From Planctomycetota bacterium (lineage in GTDB: Bacteria; Planctomycetota; J058; JAJDCP01): 49,822 bases of DNA. This document shows, one piece after another, positions 1-8,497 of this stretch (the stretch's first letter is position 1; every line of letters begins with the position of its first letter). The translations under genes were made by a program, and so were the position numbers. Under the pieces are notes generated by a model. The model was given only the letters and a program-made list of their open reading frames with translations. It had not been told where the DNA came from and ran no database searches. Where the stretch lies: positions 1-49,822 of the forward strand of contig JAJDCP010000040.1 of the NCBI GenBank assembly GCA_029260765.1, given 5' to 3'.

Positions 1-270
1 AAATCGTGAAGCCAGGTGCCGCGCCGGTGGTTCGATGGCGAGGCGGACGACACAGTCGGCCCGGATGGCCGGCGAGGAGGACAACGAAGCCAGCGGGCCG
101 CCGCCGTGGTGGCTGGCGAAGCGATTTTTGCCGCAGTCTGCTAGAGCAGGGCACTGGCAGGGGTCTCTCAGGGAAACTCGGTTCATCCGCGGAGGTCGGT
201 CTCGCCGGCGGTGTCGACTAGGCCGGGACGTTCCCGCATGACCGGATCTCGCTTCTTCGCTTCTCCACTT
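1..270. other. Non-coding stretch, no gene recognised
   Basis: No reading frame here gave a recognisable protein on either strand. Two overlapping plus-strand open frames (6-221 and 35-241) are Arg/Gly-rich and have no convincing ribosome binding site, as expected for chance frames in GC-rich DNA. The stretch follows the end of the decayed minus-strand gene at 271-536, so it may be what remains of that gene's downstream region. Confidence 0.4.
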
Positions 271-536
271 TCACCGCACCCCTCGCCGAGAGGCATTCCT
301 CAAGAGTGTTGGGCGTCGAGTTCCCACACCGGTTGTTGCCCACCGGATAGCCAGCCGTTCGGGCATGTCCGGCACCAGGCCCGCTGTCGCGTGTGCCAGG
401 AAGAGAATGGCCAGGTCAGCGGCAGCGCGTTGGGGCTGACGGCGGTCCCGAGGTGGGCGACGGCCCAGTCGTTTCCCCAGGCGCCGTCAGCATTCTGGGC
501 GTCAAGAATCTTCTTCCCGCCAAGCAGATACCAGTC
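271..536 (-). pseudogene. Decayed C-terminal remnant of a prenyltransferase/squalene-oxidase-repeat-like protein
   Basis: Read on the minus strand, 536 down to about 418 encodes a stretch starting DWYLLGGKKILDAQNADGAW. This looks like the repeat typical of terpene-cyclase/prenyltransferase-repeat proteins (LL..Q..DGsWG). Around position 417 the frame shifts: the sense continues in another frame as DLAILFLAHATAGLVP and ends at a TGA at 273-271. Intact relatives, as I remember them, end with a similar ALLFLaRAT segment. Upstream, towards 545-600, the frames are broken by stops, and the plus-strand gene at 694 occupies the place where the rest of the protein should be. So this is a truncated, frameshifted relic, not a working gene. 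The family call rests on two short recognisable segments in different frames. Confidence 0.5.
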
Positions 537-693
537 GCGCTCGCGTCAGGTTCCTTGGCACAACGTCTCAACACGGACAGCACGATGTATCAAAACGAAA
601 CTGGTTCGTGGAGAATGCCCCGATCATGCGGTTCCGTGGACTGGCCCGAGCTTTGCATCAAGTCTTGCGAGGAATAGAACGCAGGGCGCTTCG

Positions 694-1890
694 ATGGACG
701 AACTCTCCCGCCAGACGGCAGCCGAGACTACCCGTGCGTGCGTGCGAGGAGAGCTGTGGAGTGCAGACGGGGCGGTCGTTGGGGCCTCGATCACACTGCT
801 GCAAGGTTGGGACAGACCGCCTGCAGGTCTGCCAGCTGACGGCCTGGGGACTGGCGACGCAAGCCGCGTCAGTGATGCGATGGGTGCCTTCGACTTTGCC
901 GATCTGGACTCGGGGCACTACACGCTGATGGTAGAAGCCGAGGGCTTTCCCCTGCAGCTGCTCGATCTGGAACTGGGCCAGGGCTGTGTCGAGCAGCGAT
1001 GCATCATTCTGGGACAGGGCAGAACTGTGCAGGGTCGGGTGCTGGACCCAGACGGTCAACCGCTGGCGGGGATGGACATCGTCGCCAGTCAGACTTCGGA
1101 GCGGGGTCTGGAGACGTGCTGCACTTGCAGCGACGCCACGGGAAAATTTGAGCTTTGCAGCTTGAATGAGGGAGGTCTGCGCCTGCACGGCACCGACCCC
1201 CGGGGAGGTTATTGCATGCTGCCAGGGGACCGGCTTCGTGAAGTGCAGGGGGATGCAGAAGATGTGTGCATAACGATGCACCCTTGCGGTCGAGTCAGCG
1301 GCTGGCTGATGTCGATCACGGACGGGATGCCGATTATCGAGGCGACCGTGCACCTCGAGCCCGAAGGGCGTGAAGGCATGCGGCTGTGGACGAGGACCGA
1401 CACCACGGGTGGCTTTGAGTTTCAGCTGGTGCCTTCGGGCGACTACCAGTTGCGAGCCTGCGCCGCCGGCTTCGTCCCCAGCAACCTGCAGAGCCTGGCT
1501 GTGCAGAGCGCGCAGCCGACCCAGGTGGGGCTGCTGATGGCCACCGGTGCGTGCATTCGTGGTCGCGTGCTCGATGCGCGGGGAAGGCCCCTGTCGGCAG
1601 TTCTGATCCGTCTACCTGAGCAAGCAGGTGAGGAGCAAGAGCTGCTCGAACGTGTGGTCCGGTCGTCTCTGCTGCGCTGCGGACGGGGCCCCAGCAGCGA
1701 GGCCCTGGGGGGAGCGCTTAGCGCAACCTGCACCGAAGCCGGGGAATTCGCTCTGGACGGCTTGGCACGCGGTGTGAACCGTTTGCTGGTGGTGGCACCG
1801 GGACATGCTGCACGGGTGGTGAAGGTGGTGGTCCGAAGGGGCGCGGCGCTGCCGCCCTTGGACATCGAGCTGCTTCTGCGCGCGGCTTGA
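694..1890 (+). CDS. Protein with several carboxypeptidase-regulatory-like (CarboxypepD_reg) domains
   Basis: 398 residues. About four beta-sandwich repeats of the CarboxypepD_reg/transthyretin-like type can be seen. Each opens with a G-x-V/W-x(n)-G-x-P/D-x(n)-V pattern (for example VQGRVLDPDGQPLAGMDIVA near residue 115 and IRGRVLDARGRPLSAVLIRL near 285) and closes with a G.F.....L..G.Y.L element. Such domains usually sit in secreted or surface proteins, yet this start (ATG at 694) gives no signal peptide, and neither does the open frame extended upstream to 211. The middle is unusually rich in Cys, including a CCTC cluster near residue 145. No strong Shine-Dalgarno sequence precedes the ATG. 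A TTGCAT/TAGAAC pair at 653-680 would give a very short leader. The substrate or partner cannot be told. The domain call is fairly secure; function and location are unknown. Confidence 0.65.
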   Translation: MDELSRQTAAETTRACVRGELWSADGAVVGASITLLQGWDRPPAGLPADGLGTGDASRVSDAMGAFDFADLDSGHYTLMVEAEGFPLQLLDLELGQGCVEQRCIILGQGRTVQGRVLDPDGQPLAGMDIVASQTSERGLETCCTCSDATGKFELCSLNEGGLRLHGTDPRGGYCMLPGDRLREVQGDAEDVCITMHPCGRVSGWLMSITDGMPIIEATVHLEPEGREGMRLWTRTDTTGGFEFQLVPSGDYQLRACAAGFVPSNLQSLAVQSAQPTQVGLLMATGACIRGRVLDARGRPLSAVLIRLPEQAGEEQELLERVVRSSLLRCGRGPSSEALGGALSATCTEAGEFALDGLARGVNRLLVVAPGHAARVVKVVVRRGAALPPLDIELLLRAA

Positions 1891-1903
1891 GCTCTGGGCA
1901 GGC

Positions 1904-1932
1904 TTGCCAACTGGCAGGCGCCCCGCTATATT
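1904..1932 (+). promoter_or_regulatory. Sigma70-type promoter for the DUF445 gene
   Basis: TTGCCA (1904-1909) and TATATT (1927-1932) are separated by exactly 17 nt. They lie just after the stop of the upstream gene and about 38 nt before the TTG start at 1971. The predicted transcript would begin near 1939 and carry the GAGGAG ribosome binding site at 1961. Spacing and both boxes fit the housekeeping consensus well. Confidence 0.5.
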
Positions 1933-1970
1933 CCAGCCCACTCACCTTTCCCAATCCTTAGAGGAGTGCT

Positions 1971-2810
1971 TTGGAAACCAACCAGGCTGCGCCGAGATCG
2001 ATCCCGCTGGGATTCCGTCTGCTGTTTCTGGTGATCGGTCTGTACCTGGCAGTCATGCTCGGGCGCATGCTGTCCGAAGACTCCTGGTGGTTGCGGCTGC
2101 TCCTGACAGCTTTCGAAGCGGGAATGGTCGGGGGCCTGTGCGACTCGATCGCGATCATGATGTTGTTCAAACGGCACGCATGGATTCCCAAATCGGGTCT
2201 GATCGCGCGCAACATGGAGTCCTTCTCCCTCGAGGTGGCTGCCACCGTAGAGCACGAGATGCTTAGCCCCGAAAGCCTGCGTCAGCACTTGTCGCAAGGC
2301 AGCGGACAGCGCTTGAAGGACAAGCTGCTCGCACGCTTGCAGGGCGACCCCGAGTTGGAAGGCCGCATCAAGGGTGCCATCGCAGGCTTTCTCGCCGAGA
2401 AGGTCGGCAACCCCGAGTTCCTCAAGAGCTTCTTCAAGGGCATGTTCCCCGCCGAGCACCCGGCCTCGATGTTCGTCATGGCGCTCGACTGGGATGAGCT
2501 GGCACCTCGGGTGCGCGGCTATCTCGTGCAGCGCGGGCCTGAGCTGGTCGCGCTGGAGGGCTTGCTCGAGAAGCTCGATGCCAACCACCTCGACACATGG
2601 TTCAGTGAGTTGGTGACGATGTTGATTCCCCCAGGAACCGTGCAGACACTCGTCGCCCAGGAGCTCCATCGCATGGGAGCCGACGGCGTAGCCGAAATGA
2701 TGGAGCGCCGCGCGGGCCGTCATCTCGACCATATCCGGGTCAATGGTGTGGTGTTTGGCTCGCTGATCGGCTTGTTGCTTGGCAGCTTGCGCGAATTCGG
2801 CGTGGGCTGA
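1971..2810 (+). CDS. DUF445-family membrane-anchored protein
   Basis: 279 residues. The start is a TTG at 1971, chosen because GAGGAG (1961-1966) lies five bases upstream and no better start follows. An N-terminal membrane segment (about residues 12-30) is followed by a DUF445 signature: FEAGMVGGLCDSIAIMMLFK, then IPKSGLIARNMESF and a helical stalk (EVAATVEHEMLSPESLRQHL). In better-known members the first motif reads GGLADWFA; here it is GGLCDSIA, so this is a divergent branch. A glycine-rich hydrophobic segment at the C-terminus (VVFGSLIGLLLGSL) completes the usual two-ended anchor. DUF445 proteins have no established biochemical function. It has its own promoter at 1904-1932. Confidence 0.75.
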   Translation: METNQAAPRSIPLGFRLLFLVIGLYLAVMLGRMLSEDSWWLRLLLTAFEAGMVGGLCDSIAIMMLFKRHAWIPKSGLIARNMESFSLEVAATVEHEMLSPESLRQHLSQGSGQRLKDKLLARLQGDPELEGRIKGAIAGFLAEKVGNPEFLKSFFKGMFPAEHPASMFVMALDWDELAPRVRGYLVQRGPELVALEGLLEKLDANHLDTWFSELVTMLIPPGTVQTLVAQELHRMGADGVAEMMERRAGRHLDHIRVNGVVFGSLIGLLLGSLREFGVG

Positions 2811-2972
2811 CCTCTCGCAACAGTTCGGATGCGGCAACCATGTTTCGCCGCCCGATTCGTCTCGTTTCTCTGCAGTCGCGAGACGTAACGGAACGTATCT
2901 GCTGAATGGATGGATGAGGGTCGGCCTATTCTGCGGGTTGAGCGGAGTGGCATGGGTCTTGCATAGGACAGC

Positions 2973-4124
2973 TTGGTTGGAGCAGCGCTCCATCGAGGAC
3001 TGTCGTTGTTATCATCGCAAGACATTGCATTTGCCCGCCTGGCGCGCGACTTGATCTCGCCGTCCAAGGTCGATGAGTGTCTGCGCGAGATCCACGTGTC
3101 GGATTCCTGCTTGAAGAGCCTGCTGATCGACAAGGGCTATCTCGCACGGGAGGACGTCGCGCAGCTCGAAGAGCTGACGTTGGCCGACCGGCCCACCCGG
3201 GTCCGTAAGCGTGTCAACCTCAACGGAGAGAACCTCGACGCCATCCTCGGCCAGCGCGTGGCAGGCTACAAGCTGCTGAAGGTGCTTGGCTCTGGAGGCA
3301 AGGGCGTCGTCTTCGCGGGCCGCAACAGCGCTGGCGAAGTACGGGCCGTCAAGATCCTCAAGCCCGAGGCAGCCGGCAATGGCGAGTCGACGTTGCGCTT
3401 CAACCGCGAGTCGACCGCCATGGACAAGCTCACCCACGCGAACATCGTCAAGGTCTTCGGGACCGGCGTCGATCGTGGGTTGCACTATATCCTGATGGAG
3501 TACGTGCCTGGAGCTTCGCTCTGGCAGGTGCTGAAGGCGCACGGCAGGCTCTCGGTCAAGGCCAGCCTCAAAGTTGCCTTCGAGATGTGCCGCGCCCTGC
3601 GGCACGCACACGAGAACGGTATCGTGCATCGCGATGTCAAGCCGCAGAACATCATGGTCCTGCCAGACAATCGGGTCAAGCTGACAGACTTCGGGGTCGC
3701 CCACTGCCCCGACGCCGAGGGCCTGTTTCGCAAGGATGTCGCTGTCGGCACGGCGCATTTCATGGCCCCCGAGCAGAGCCGCGGTCAGCCCGTCGATGGA
3801 CGTGCCGACCTGTACGCGCTCGGCGTGGTGCTGTTCCATTGCCTGACCGGTCACTGGCCGTTTCAGGGAAAGACGCGTCGCGAGCTGATCAACAAGCATA
3901 GGAACGAGCCGGCTCCGTCACCGCGCAGCCTGCGTCGCGACCTGCCGAAGGACGTCAGTGAGCTGGTGCTGCGTTGCCTCGAGAAAGACCCCGCCTGGCG
4001 CTTCACCGGCGCGAAGGCCCTGATGCGCGCCATCCGTGTGATCTGGGCCCGACTCAAAGCCAAGCGTTCCGGTCGTCTCGGCCGTGCTTCGCGCAAGCAG
4101 CGCCGGCGTCTCAAGGCGAGCTGA
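2973..4124 (+). CDS. Hanks-type Ser/Thr protein kinase, soluble
   Basis: 383 residues, from a TTG start with AGGA four bases upstream; the exact start is uncertain. Residues about 15-72 form a helical lead-in (ARLARDLISP...SLLIDKGYLAREDVAQLEEL) like the small two-helix modules seen in front of some planctomycete kinases and GspE/MshE N-termini. The kinase domain spans about 99-370. It has a glycine loop GSGGKG (106-111), lysine AVK (K127), catalytic loop HRDVKPQN (219-226), DFG (239-241) and APE (265-267). All key residues are present, so it should be active. There is no transmembrane segment; the C-terminus is a short, very basic tail (KAKRSGRLGRASRKQRRR). The last codon lies 8 bp from the stop of the convergent nuclease gene. 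Target unknown. Confidence 0.85.
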   Translation: MVGAALHRGLSLLSSQDIAFARLARDLISPSKVDECLREIHVSDSCLKSLLIDKGYLAREDVAQLEELTLADRPTRVRKRVNLNGENLDAILGQRVAGYKLLKVLGSGGKGVVFAGRNSAGEVRAVKILKPEAAGNGESTLRFNRESTAMDKLTHANIVKVFGTGVDRGLHYILMEYVPGASLWQVLKAHGRLSVKASLKVAFEMCRALRHAHENGIVHRDVKPQNIMVLPDNRVKLTDFGVAHCPDAEGLFRKDVAVGTAHFMAPEQSRGQPVDGRADLYALGVVLFHCLTGHWPFQGKTRRELINKHRNEPAPSPRSLRRDLPKDVSELVLRCLEKDPAWRFTGAKALMRAIRVIWARLKAKRSGRLGRASRKQRRRLKAS

Positions 4125-4132
4125 GCAGACCG

Positions 4133-4915
4133 CTACTTCCCCGCCTGCAACATCGGCAGATCGAGCTCGACTCCCGTCACCAGCCGCAGCTCGGCCAGAC
4201 TGCGGACGCTCGCGTCGCACTCCGCCTCATCAGCATCCGCCCAATACAGCCAGACCCGGACGGCGTCGACGCTCTCGTCGTTGCCCTGCAGCGCGAGCAC
4301 TTTGAAGCAGCCGTCGGGGATGCGTACTCGGCTGTCCGGCAGAAAGCGCGCAGGCCGGTCGGGATCGTAGACCGGGCCGGTGAAAACCAGGGCTTGATCC
4401 GACCTTCCGCGGGTCTGCGCGGCGACCAGGTCGCGCACCTCGCGCTCGAGAGCCGACCACGCCCCGCGGTTGAACGTCGGCTCCTGCGGGATGGCGTTGG
4501 CGAGGGTGAAGGTGGCGGCTTCGGACTCTGGTGCGTCCATATCCGCCATCGGCGCAAGGTGCCCGCGGTCATAGCCTGAGCTCTCGTATTCTTCGGAGTG
4601 GACTTGCAGCTCAGGGGGGAGCTGGGATTCCCGGTGCCAGTGCGGGCGTTCACTGCGGTTCCGCCAACGATGCTCACGCAGCTTGTGGGCGACCAGCGCT
4701 GGATTGCGGGTGGCGGGGTCGAACCAGACCGCGAAGTCCTGACAGTCGAGAAACAGGGTCTTGCCGTCGGCGCGTTGGGAGCGCACGTTGGCCAGCTCCT
4801 GCCAGGGGCTGAGATGTCCAGGGGGAGCGAGCTCCAGGCCGGTTCCCGGGCTCATGATCCAGGCGGCGGCCAGGACCAGGACAGCGATCAGGGTATGCAG
4901 GCGGTGGCGGGGCAT
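4133..4915 (-). CDS. DNA/RNA non-specific endonuclease (beta-beta-alpha-Me/NUC1 type), exported
   Basis: 260 residues; the ATG at 4915 is preceded by GGAGG. An N-terminal hydrophobic segment (HTLIAVLVLAAAWIMSPG) is a signal peptide or anchor. The nuclease core carries the DRGHLAP motif (residues about 116-122) with the catalytic His. Downstream come TFTLANAIPQEPTFNRG, with the metal-binding Asn, and W..LE, as in the Serratia nuclease family. It would cleave DNA and RNA outside the cytoplasm, with Mg2+. It lies 36 bp behind the Nudix gene on the same strand and may be co-transcribed. No inhibitor gene is seen next to it, which fits a secreted scavenging enzyme more than a toxin. Confidence 0.85.
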   Translation of the reverse strand: MPRHRLHTLIAVLVLAAAWIMSPGTGLELAPPGHLSPWQELANVRSQRADGKTLFLDCQDFAVWFDPATRNPALVAHKLREHRWRNRSERPHWHRESQLPPELQVHSEEYESSGYDRGHLAPMADMDAPESEAATFTLANAIPQEPTFNRGAWSALEREVRDLVAAQTRGRSDQALVFTGPVYDPDRPARFLPDSRVRIPDGCFKVLALQGNDESVDAVRVWLYWADADEAECDASVRSLAELRLVTGVELDLPMLQAGK

Positions 4916-4951
4916 CGTGAGTCCTCCACTGCCTGTATCGGTCGGAGCAGC

Positions 4952-5518
4952 TCACAAATTGAGGGAATTTTTCCCGGCGGGCGCACGCCACAAACGCTCG
5001 CGCCAGAGCCAAAGCGCCCAATGCCGCAAGATCCCGGTGACCGGTTCGCGTCCGCCCTCGAACAGGCCGTGCAGAGCTTCGGGGCTCAGCAGGCGGATCT
5101 CTTCGACTTCTTCGGATTGGAGCACAAAAGGACCGTCGCTGCTGGCCCTGAACAGCTGGATCTGCTCGTAGTGCAGGCCTGCCACGGGTCCGAAGCAGCC
5201 CAAGCGCGTGAGCTCTGCGTCCACCCCAAGCTCTTCGGCCAGCTCACGGCGGGCTGTCTCATGGTAGACCGTGTCGAGCTCGTGATCGGGACCGTCGAGA
5301 TAGTCGCTCTCTTCGACGTGGCCCGCGCAAGACACGTCCCAATGCGAGGGGTAGGTCTGCTTGTCCCGGTGGCGTCGTTGGATCAGCAGGCGCTGCTGGG
5401 AGTCGAACACCAGCACGTGGATGCTGCGGTGGACCAGGCGCTGCTCGTGGATGGCGCGGCGCGCCTCCCAACGAAGAAAACGGTTGTGCGCGTCGACGAC
5501 CGCAATGCGTCCGCTCAT
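4952..5518 (-). CDS. Nudix hydrolase, isopentenyl-diphosphate-isomerase-like subgroup
   Basis: 188 residues. The ATG at 5518 is used because GAGGAG sits eight bases upstream; the open frame extends to 5599 without a better site. The protein has the layout of YfcD/IDI-like Nudix proteins: HRSIHVLVFDSQQRLLIQRR, then TYPSHWDVSCAGHVEES, then ARRELAEELGV. The second half of the Nudix box (RELAEELG) is perfect. Between the opening GHVEES and that half, however, there are about 18 residues where the consensus has 7, and the first box Glu appears as Asp. The substrate is unknown; relatives act on nucleoside or isoprenoid diphosphates. Confidence 0.8.
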   Translation of the reverse strand: MSGRIAVVDAHNRFLRWEARRAIHEQRLVHRSIHVLVFDSQQRLLIQRRHRDKQTYPSHWDVSCAGHVEESDYLDGPDHELDTVYHETARRELAEELGVDAELTRLGCFGPVAGLHYEQIQLFRASSDGPFVLQSEEVEEIRLLSPEALHGLFEGGREPVTGILRHWALWLWRERLWRAPAGKNSLNL

Positions 5519-5602
5519 GGCTGCAACTCCTCTGTGAAGAAGCGGAACCGACAATCGCAGCCAGAGCTTGAAGCCCCTGCGGGTTGACGGTAACCTCAAG
5601 CC

Positions 5603-6076
5603 ATGCCCAGAGAAGGGGGAGGTGCCGTGGCGGAAGTCGTGGTCAAGGTGTCGGAAGACCAGTATCGGGTCTACTCGACCAACGTCAAGAACTTCATCAC
5701 CTACCCGATGGGGATCGAGGCCGTGCAGGGCTGGCTGTTGTACAAGAACCTGTCACGCTACCTGGGCATCGATTTGCCCCGCGTGTTGGCTAATCTGGAA
5801 GAGGGAGAGACCTCGCGGCCCGACTTGTACGCAGATGCCAAAGCAGTGCAAGGCGAGATCAGCGAAGAGCTCCCCATCGATGAAGAAGCTGCCGTCGAGG
5901 CTGAGAACTTCTACGGCATCGACTTCCTCGAGCACATGGCGCCGTTCTTTGAGCGCATGGCGGCCTACTGGAACTCGATGCTGCCCGAAGAGGGGGAAGA
6001 GGCCGAGGCCTCGGAACCCGAAGCCTCGGAACCCGAAACCGAAGTCGAGGATGACGGGGAAGCCGCCGAGGCCTGA
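5603..6076 (+). CDS. Conserved-looking small protein with acidic repeat tail, function unknown
   Basis: 157 residues from the ATG at 5603. The in-frame GTG at 5627 has a strong GGGGGAGG four bases upstream and may be the true start (149 residues). The body ([20 protein letters not shown], then [20 protein letters not shown]) is soluble and mixed alpha/beta, and I do not recognise it. The C-terminus is a low-complexity acidic tail from about residue 127, with a direct [10 protein letters not shown] repeat. It is divergent from the Nudix gene. Its last 112 bases are also coding on the other strand for the tail of the ferredoxin-like gene. Confidence 0.6.
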   Translation: MPREGGGAVAEVVVKVSEDQYRVYSTNVKNFITYPMGIEAVQGWLLYKNLSRYLGIDLPRVLANLEEGETSRPDLYADAKAVQGEISEELPIDEEAAVEAENFYGIDFLEHMAPFFERMAAYWNSMLPEEGEEAEASEPEASEPETEVEDDGEAAEA

Positions 6077-6453
6077 GCTTGCCCTCCAGCCAGGGGAAAA
6101 CTCCCCAGCATCAGATCTTCCACCGGACGGCCGCCCAACAGGTGCTGCTGGATGATGCGTTCCAAAGCTTGCGGCGTGCAACGCCGGTACCAGATCCCCT
6201 CCGGATACACCACCGCCACGGGACCGTCCAAGCACAGTGACAGGCAGTTGACCTTGCTGCGGTGGATGCCTCCCCGGCGCGCCATCCCGAGCTCTTTCAG
6301 GCGCGTCTTCAAGTAGTTCCAGCTCTTGAGCGAGGCCTCGCGCGAACAGCACAGCGGCTTCGTCTGGTCGGCGCACAGCAGGATGTGGTGGCGCAGCCGG
6401 CCCAGGCCGACGGTTTCTATGGCGCGCGCCAGTTTCGGGTCGGCGTCGGGCAT
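5965..6453 (-). CDS. Thioredoxin-like [2Fe-2S] ferredoxin domain protein
   Basis: 162 residues. The ATG at 6453 overlaps the TGA of the HD-GYP gene (TGATG), so translation is probably coupled. The domain is of the thioredoxin-like ferredoxin type: HHILLCAD (C27), LCCS (C35/C36), VNCLSLC (C70, C74), then [14 protein letters not shown] and [10 protein letters not shown], where the family normally ends. Four suitably placed cysteines fit one [2Fe-2S] cluster. After residue about 118 comes a Ser/Ala/Gly-rich tail of about 45 residues. The last 37 or so of these are encoded opposite the acidic repeat of the convergent gene at 5603-6076. The tail looks like read-through into the neighbour rather than a domain. 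Electron-transfer partner unknown. Confidence 0.8.
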   Translation of the reverse strand: MPDADPKLARAIETVGLGRLRHHILLCADQTKPLCCSREASLKSWNYLKTRLKELGMARRGGIHRSKVNCLSLCLDGPVAVVYPEGIWYRRCTPQALERIIQQHLLGGRPVEDLMLGSFPLAGGQAQASAASPSSSTSVSGSEASGSEASASSPSSGSIEFQ

Positions 6454-8423
6454 CAAAACAGCTTACCTCTCGGGTTCTTCAGAATCGGCTCATAGAGGCG
6501 TGTCTGCACCAAGACATCGACGATGCAGCGCTCGATCTTGCCGCGATCCGCTTCGTCATACAGGATCGCCACGGCCCGCTCGACAGGGATGGCTCTCTTG
6601 TAGGGTCGGTCGGCGGCCGTCAGGGCGTCAAAGATGTCGGCGACGGTCATGATCCTCGAGGGGTAGGGGATGTCGACTTCAGAGATTCCGCGCGGATAGC
6701 CACTTCCGTCGAGCATCTCGTGGTGGGCGTAGGCGATGCCTGGCACGCCGCGCAGTTTTGTCGTCCAGGGGATCTTGCGCAGGAACTCGAAAGTGTAGCT
6801 GACGTGTGACTGGATCTCGCGCCGCTCGCGTTCGTTCAGACTGCCGCGCGTGATGGCCAGGTTGGCGCATTCGGGTTCCGTCAACATCTGCACGGGTTGG
6901 TCCTGCCCGTAGGGCGGGGGCACGAAGAGCTCTTTCGCCTTCTGCAGGATCTCAGGCATATTCGGAATCGGTCGGCCTGGCCGGTTGGCTTGTTCGATGG
7001 CTTCGAGAGTCTCGATGAGCACGGTCAGGTCTCGCTCGAGCTGACCATCAAGCTCAGCGAGGCGCTCGCGGAGGGTGTCTTCGGGCGGCAGCTCTTGCAA
7101 CAGCGCGATGCGTCGCTCGCGGTCGGCGCGCACCAAACGCTCACGGGCATAGGCAAAGCGGGCCTGGATGCGTTGGAGGTCTTCGTTGAACAGCTTGTTG
7201 GGCTTGACCAGGATATGCTCTTTGACACCGACCTTACCGAAGTCGTGAAGGATCGCTGCATAGCGCAGCTGCGTGATGTCTGTCTCTGAAAAGGCGATGT
7301 CGCGGAAGTCGCTCGATCCAGAGTCAGAGATCTCGTGGGCCAGGCCGACAGACAGCCGGGCCACCCGTTCGGAGTGCCCGCCGGTGGTCGGGTCCCGCGC
7401 TTCGATCGCGGTCACGCTGGCTTCGACGAAGCCGTCGAACAGGCGCCGGATCTCGTTGTACAGGCGGGAGTATTCGATGGAGACGGCTGCCTGGGAGGCG
7501 ATGCACTCGACCAGCTCCTGGGCGGCGAAGTCGAAGGGCACCACGTATTTCTCGATATCGGCCTCGTTGGCCAGAACCACGCCCCGCTCGCGTTTCTTGT
7601 TGAAGGCCGAGAGCACACCTATGGTCTCACGGTCGCGATTGATCAGGGGAGCGGCCAGCACCGAGCGCGTGCGGTAGCCGGTCAGGGTGTCGAAGCTCTT
7701 CTTGAAATGGAATTCGGTGGGACGGTGGTTGTACGCGTCGCGCAGGTTGATGGTGCGTTTGCTGAGCGCGCAGAAGCCGGCGATGCTGCTGTTGTCGATG
7801 GCGAGGGCGTATTGGCCCATCTCCAACTCGACCGAGTCGTTCTGGGCTTCGACGAACACCAGCTTCTTCTCGCCGTCGACCTCCCGCACCAGGTACAAAC
7901 TGACGGCGTCGGCCATCAGCATCGATCGGGTCTCTTCGAGCAGCATGCGGATCAGCTCGTCGAGCTGGGTCACATCGGAGAGGCTGTTGCCGATGCGCGT
8001 CAGCTGGCGCAGGTTGCCCCGACGCGTGAACGCCTCGCGTTCATAGCGGTCTCGCTGCGTCCGCAACTGCAGCAGCCGCAGCAGCGTGTGCACCGACCGC
8101 TCGAGGGCGCGGGGGTCGGCGTTGGGGTTGAGCACCGCGTGGGCCCCGAGCTCACTGCACAGGTCCCAGTCATCGCAGATCAAAAAGACCGAGGGCAGAG
8201 GGGGGCCGTGGCTCTTCAGGGCGGTCAACATCTGCGAGCGGGCCGGTTCGGTGCTGAGGTCGCAGAGAAAGACGCGGGCGATGCCGTGCTCGGAGCTTAG
8301 CCGCGCGAAGTCCGCCGGGGAGGCATCGCGCAGCGAAGCACCCAACGAACCGAGTGTTCTGTGGAGCATTTCCTTGAGAGGCGAATCGGAAGGGATCAGG
8401 AAGATCTCACGGGGTTCGCCCAC
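6453..8423 (-). CDS. Receiver-like/GAF/HD-GYP protein, probable c-di-GMP phosphodiesterase
   Basis: 656 residues; GTG start at 8423 with GGAG seven bases upstream. Residues 5-118 resemble a receiver domain (FLCDLS, possible acceptor D55). Residues about 140-320 form a GAF domain. The HD-GYP domain starts near 330: [33 protein letters not shown] (HD at 393-394), then [16 protein letters not shown] (GYP 575-577) and [16 protein letters not shown]. All metal-ligand motifs are there. Between the two halves, about residues 412-528 form a charged, helical insertion of roughly 115 residues that ordinary HD-GYP domains lack; the usual text resumes at [12 protein letters not shown]. It has its own promoter (8450-8478) and is followed by the overlapping ferredoxin gene. 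Confidence 0.88.
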   Translation of the reverse strand: MGEPREIFLIPSDSPLKEMLHRTLGSLGASLRDASPADFARLSSEHGIARVFLCDLSTEPARSQMLTALKSHGPPLPSVFLICDDWDLCSELGAHAVLNPNADPRALERSVHTLLRLLQLRTQRDRYEREAFTRRGNLRQLTRIGNSLSDVTQLDELIRMLLEETRSMLMADAVSLYLVREVDGEKKLVFVEAQNDSVELEMGQYALAIDNSSIAGFCALSKRTINLRDAYNHRPTEFHFKKSFDTLTGYRTRSVLAAPLINRDRETIGVLSAFNKKRERGVVLANEADIEKYVVPFDFAAQELVECIASQAAVSIEYSRLYNEIRRLFDGFVEASVTAIEARDPTTGGHSERVARLSVGLAHEISDSGSSDFRDIAFSETDITQLRYAAILHDFGKVGVKEHILVKPNKLFNEDLQRIQARFAYARERLVRADRERRIALLQELPPEDTLRERLAELDGQLERDLTVLIETLEAIEQANRPGRPIPNMPEILQKAKELFVPPPYGQDQPVQMLTEPECANLAITRGSLNERERREIQSHVSYTFEFLRKIPWTTKLRGVPGIAYAHHEMLDGSGYPRGISEVDIPYPSRIMTVADIFDALTAADRPYKRAIPVERAVAILYDEADRGKIERCIVDVLVQTRLYEPILKNPRGKLF

Positions 8424-8449
8424 AGCGGTTCTCCAGCAAGTGCGTATTC

Positions 8450-8478
8450 ATTGTAGCACAGCGGTAACGCCTGCCCAA
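8450..8478 (-). promoter_or_regulatory. Sigma70-type promoter with extended -10 for the HD-GYP gene
   Basis: On the minus strand, TTGGGC (8478-8473) is followed after 17 nt by TACAAT (8455-8450), with TGC directly before the -10 box (an extended -10). It lies in the 74-bp gap between the FG-GAP kinase stop (8498) and the GTG start (8423), giving a leader of about 20 nt. Confidence 0.5.
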
Positions 8479-8497
8479 TCGTGGGGAGCTGAACCCT

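Noticed and set aside
4133..5518. Nuclease-Nudix pair as a toxin-antitoxin or defence module
   Set aside because: The nuclease has an export signal and no inhibitor-like partner; Nudix proteins of this type are housekeeping enzymes.
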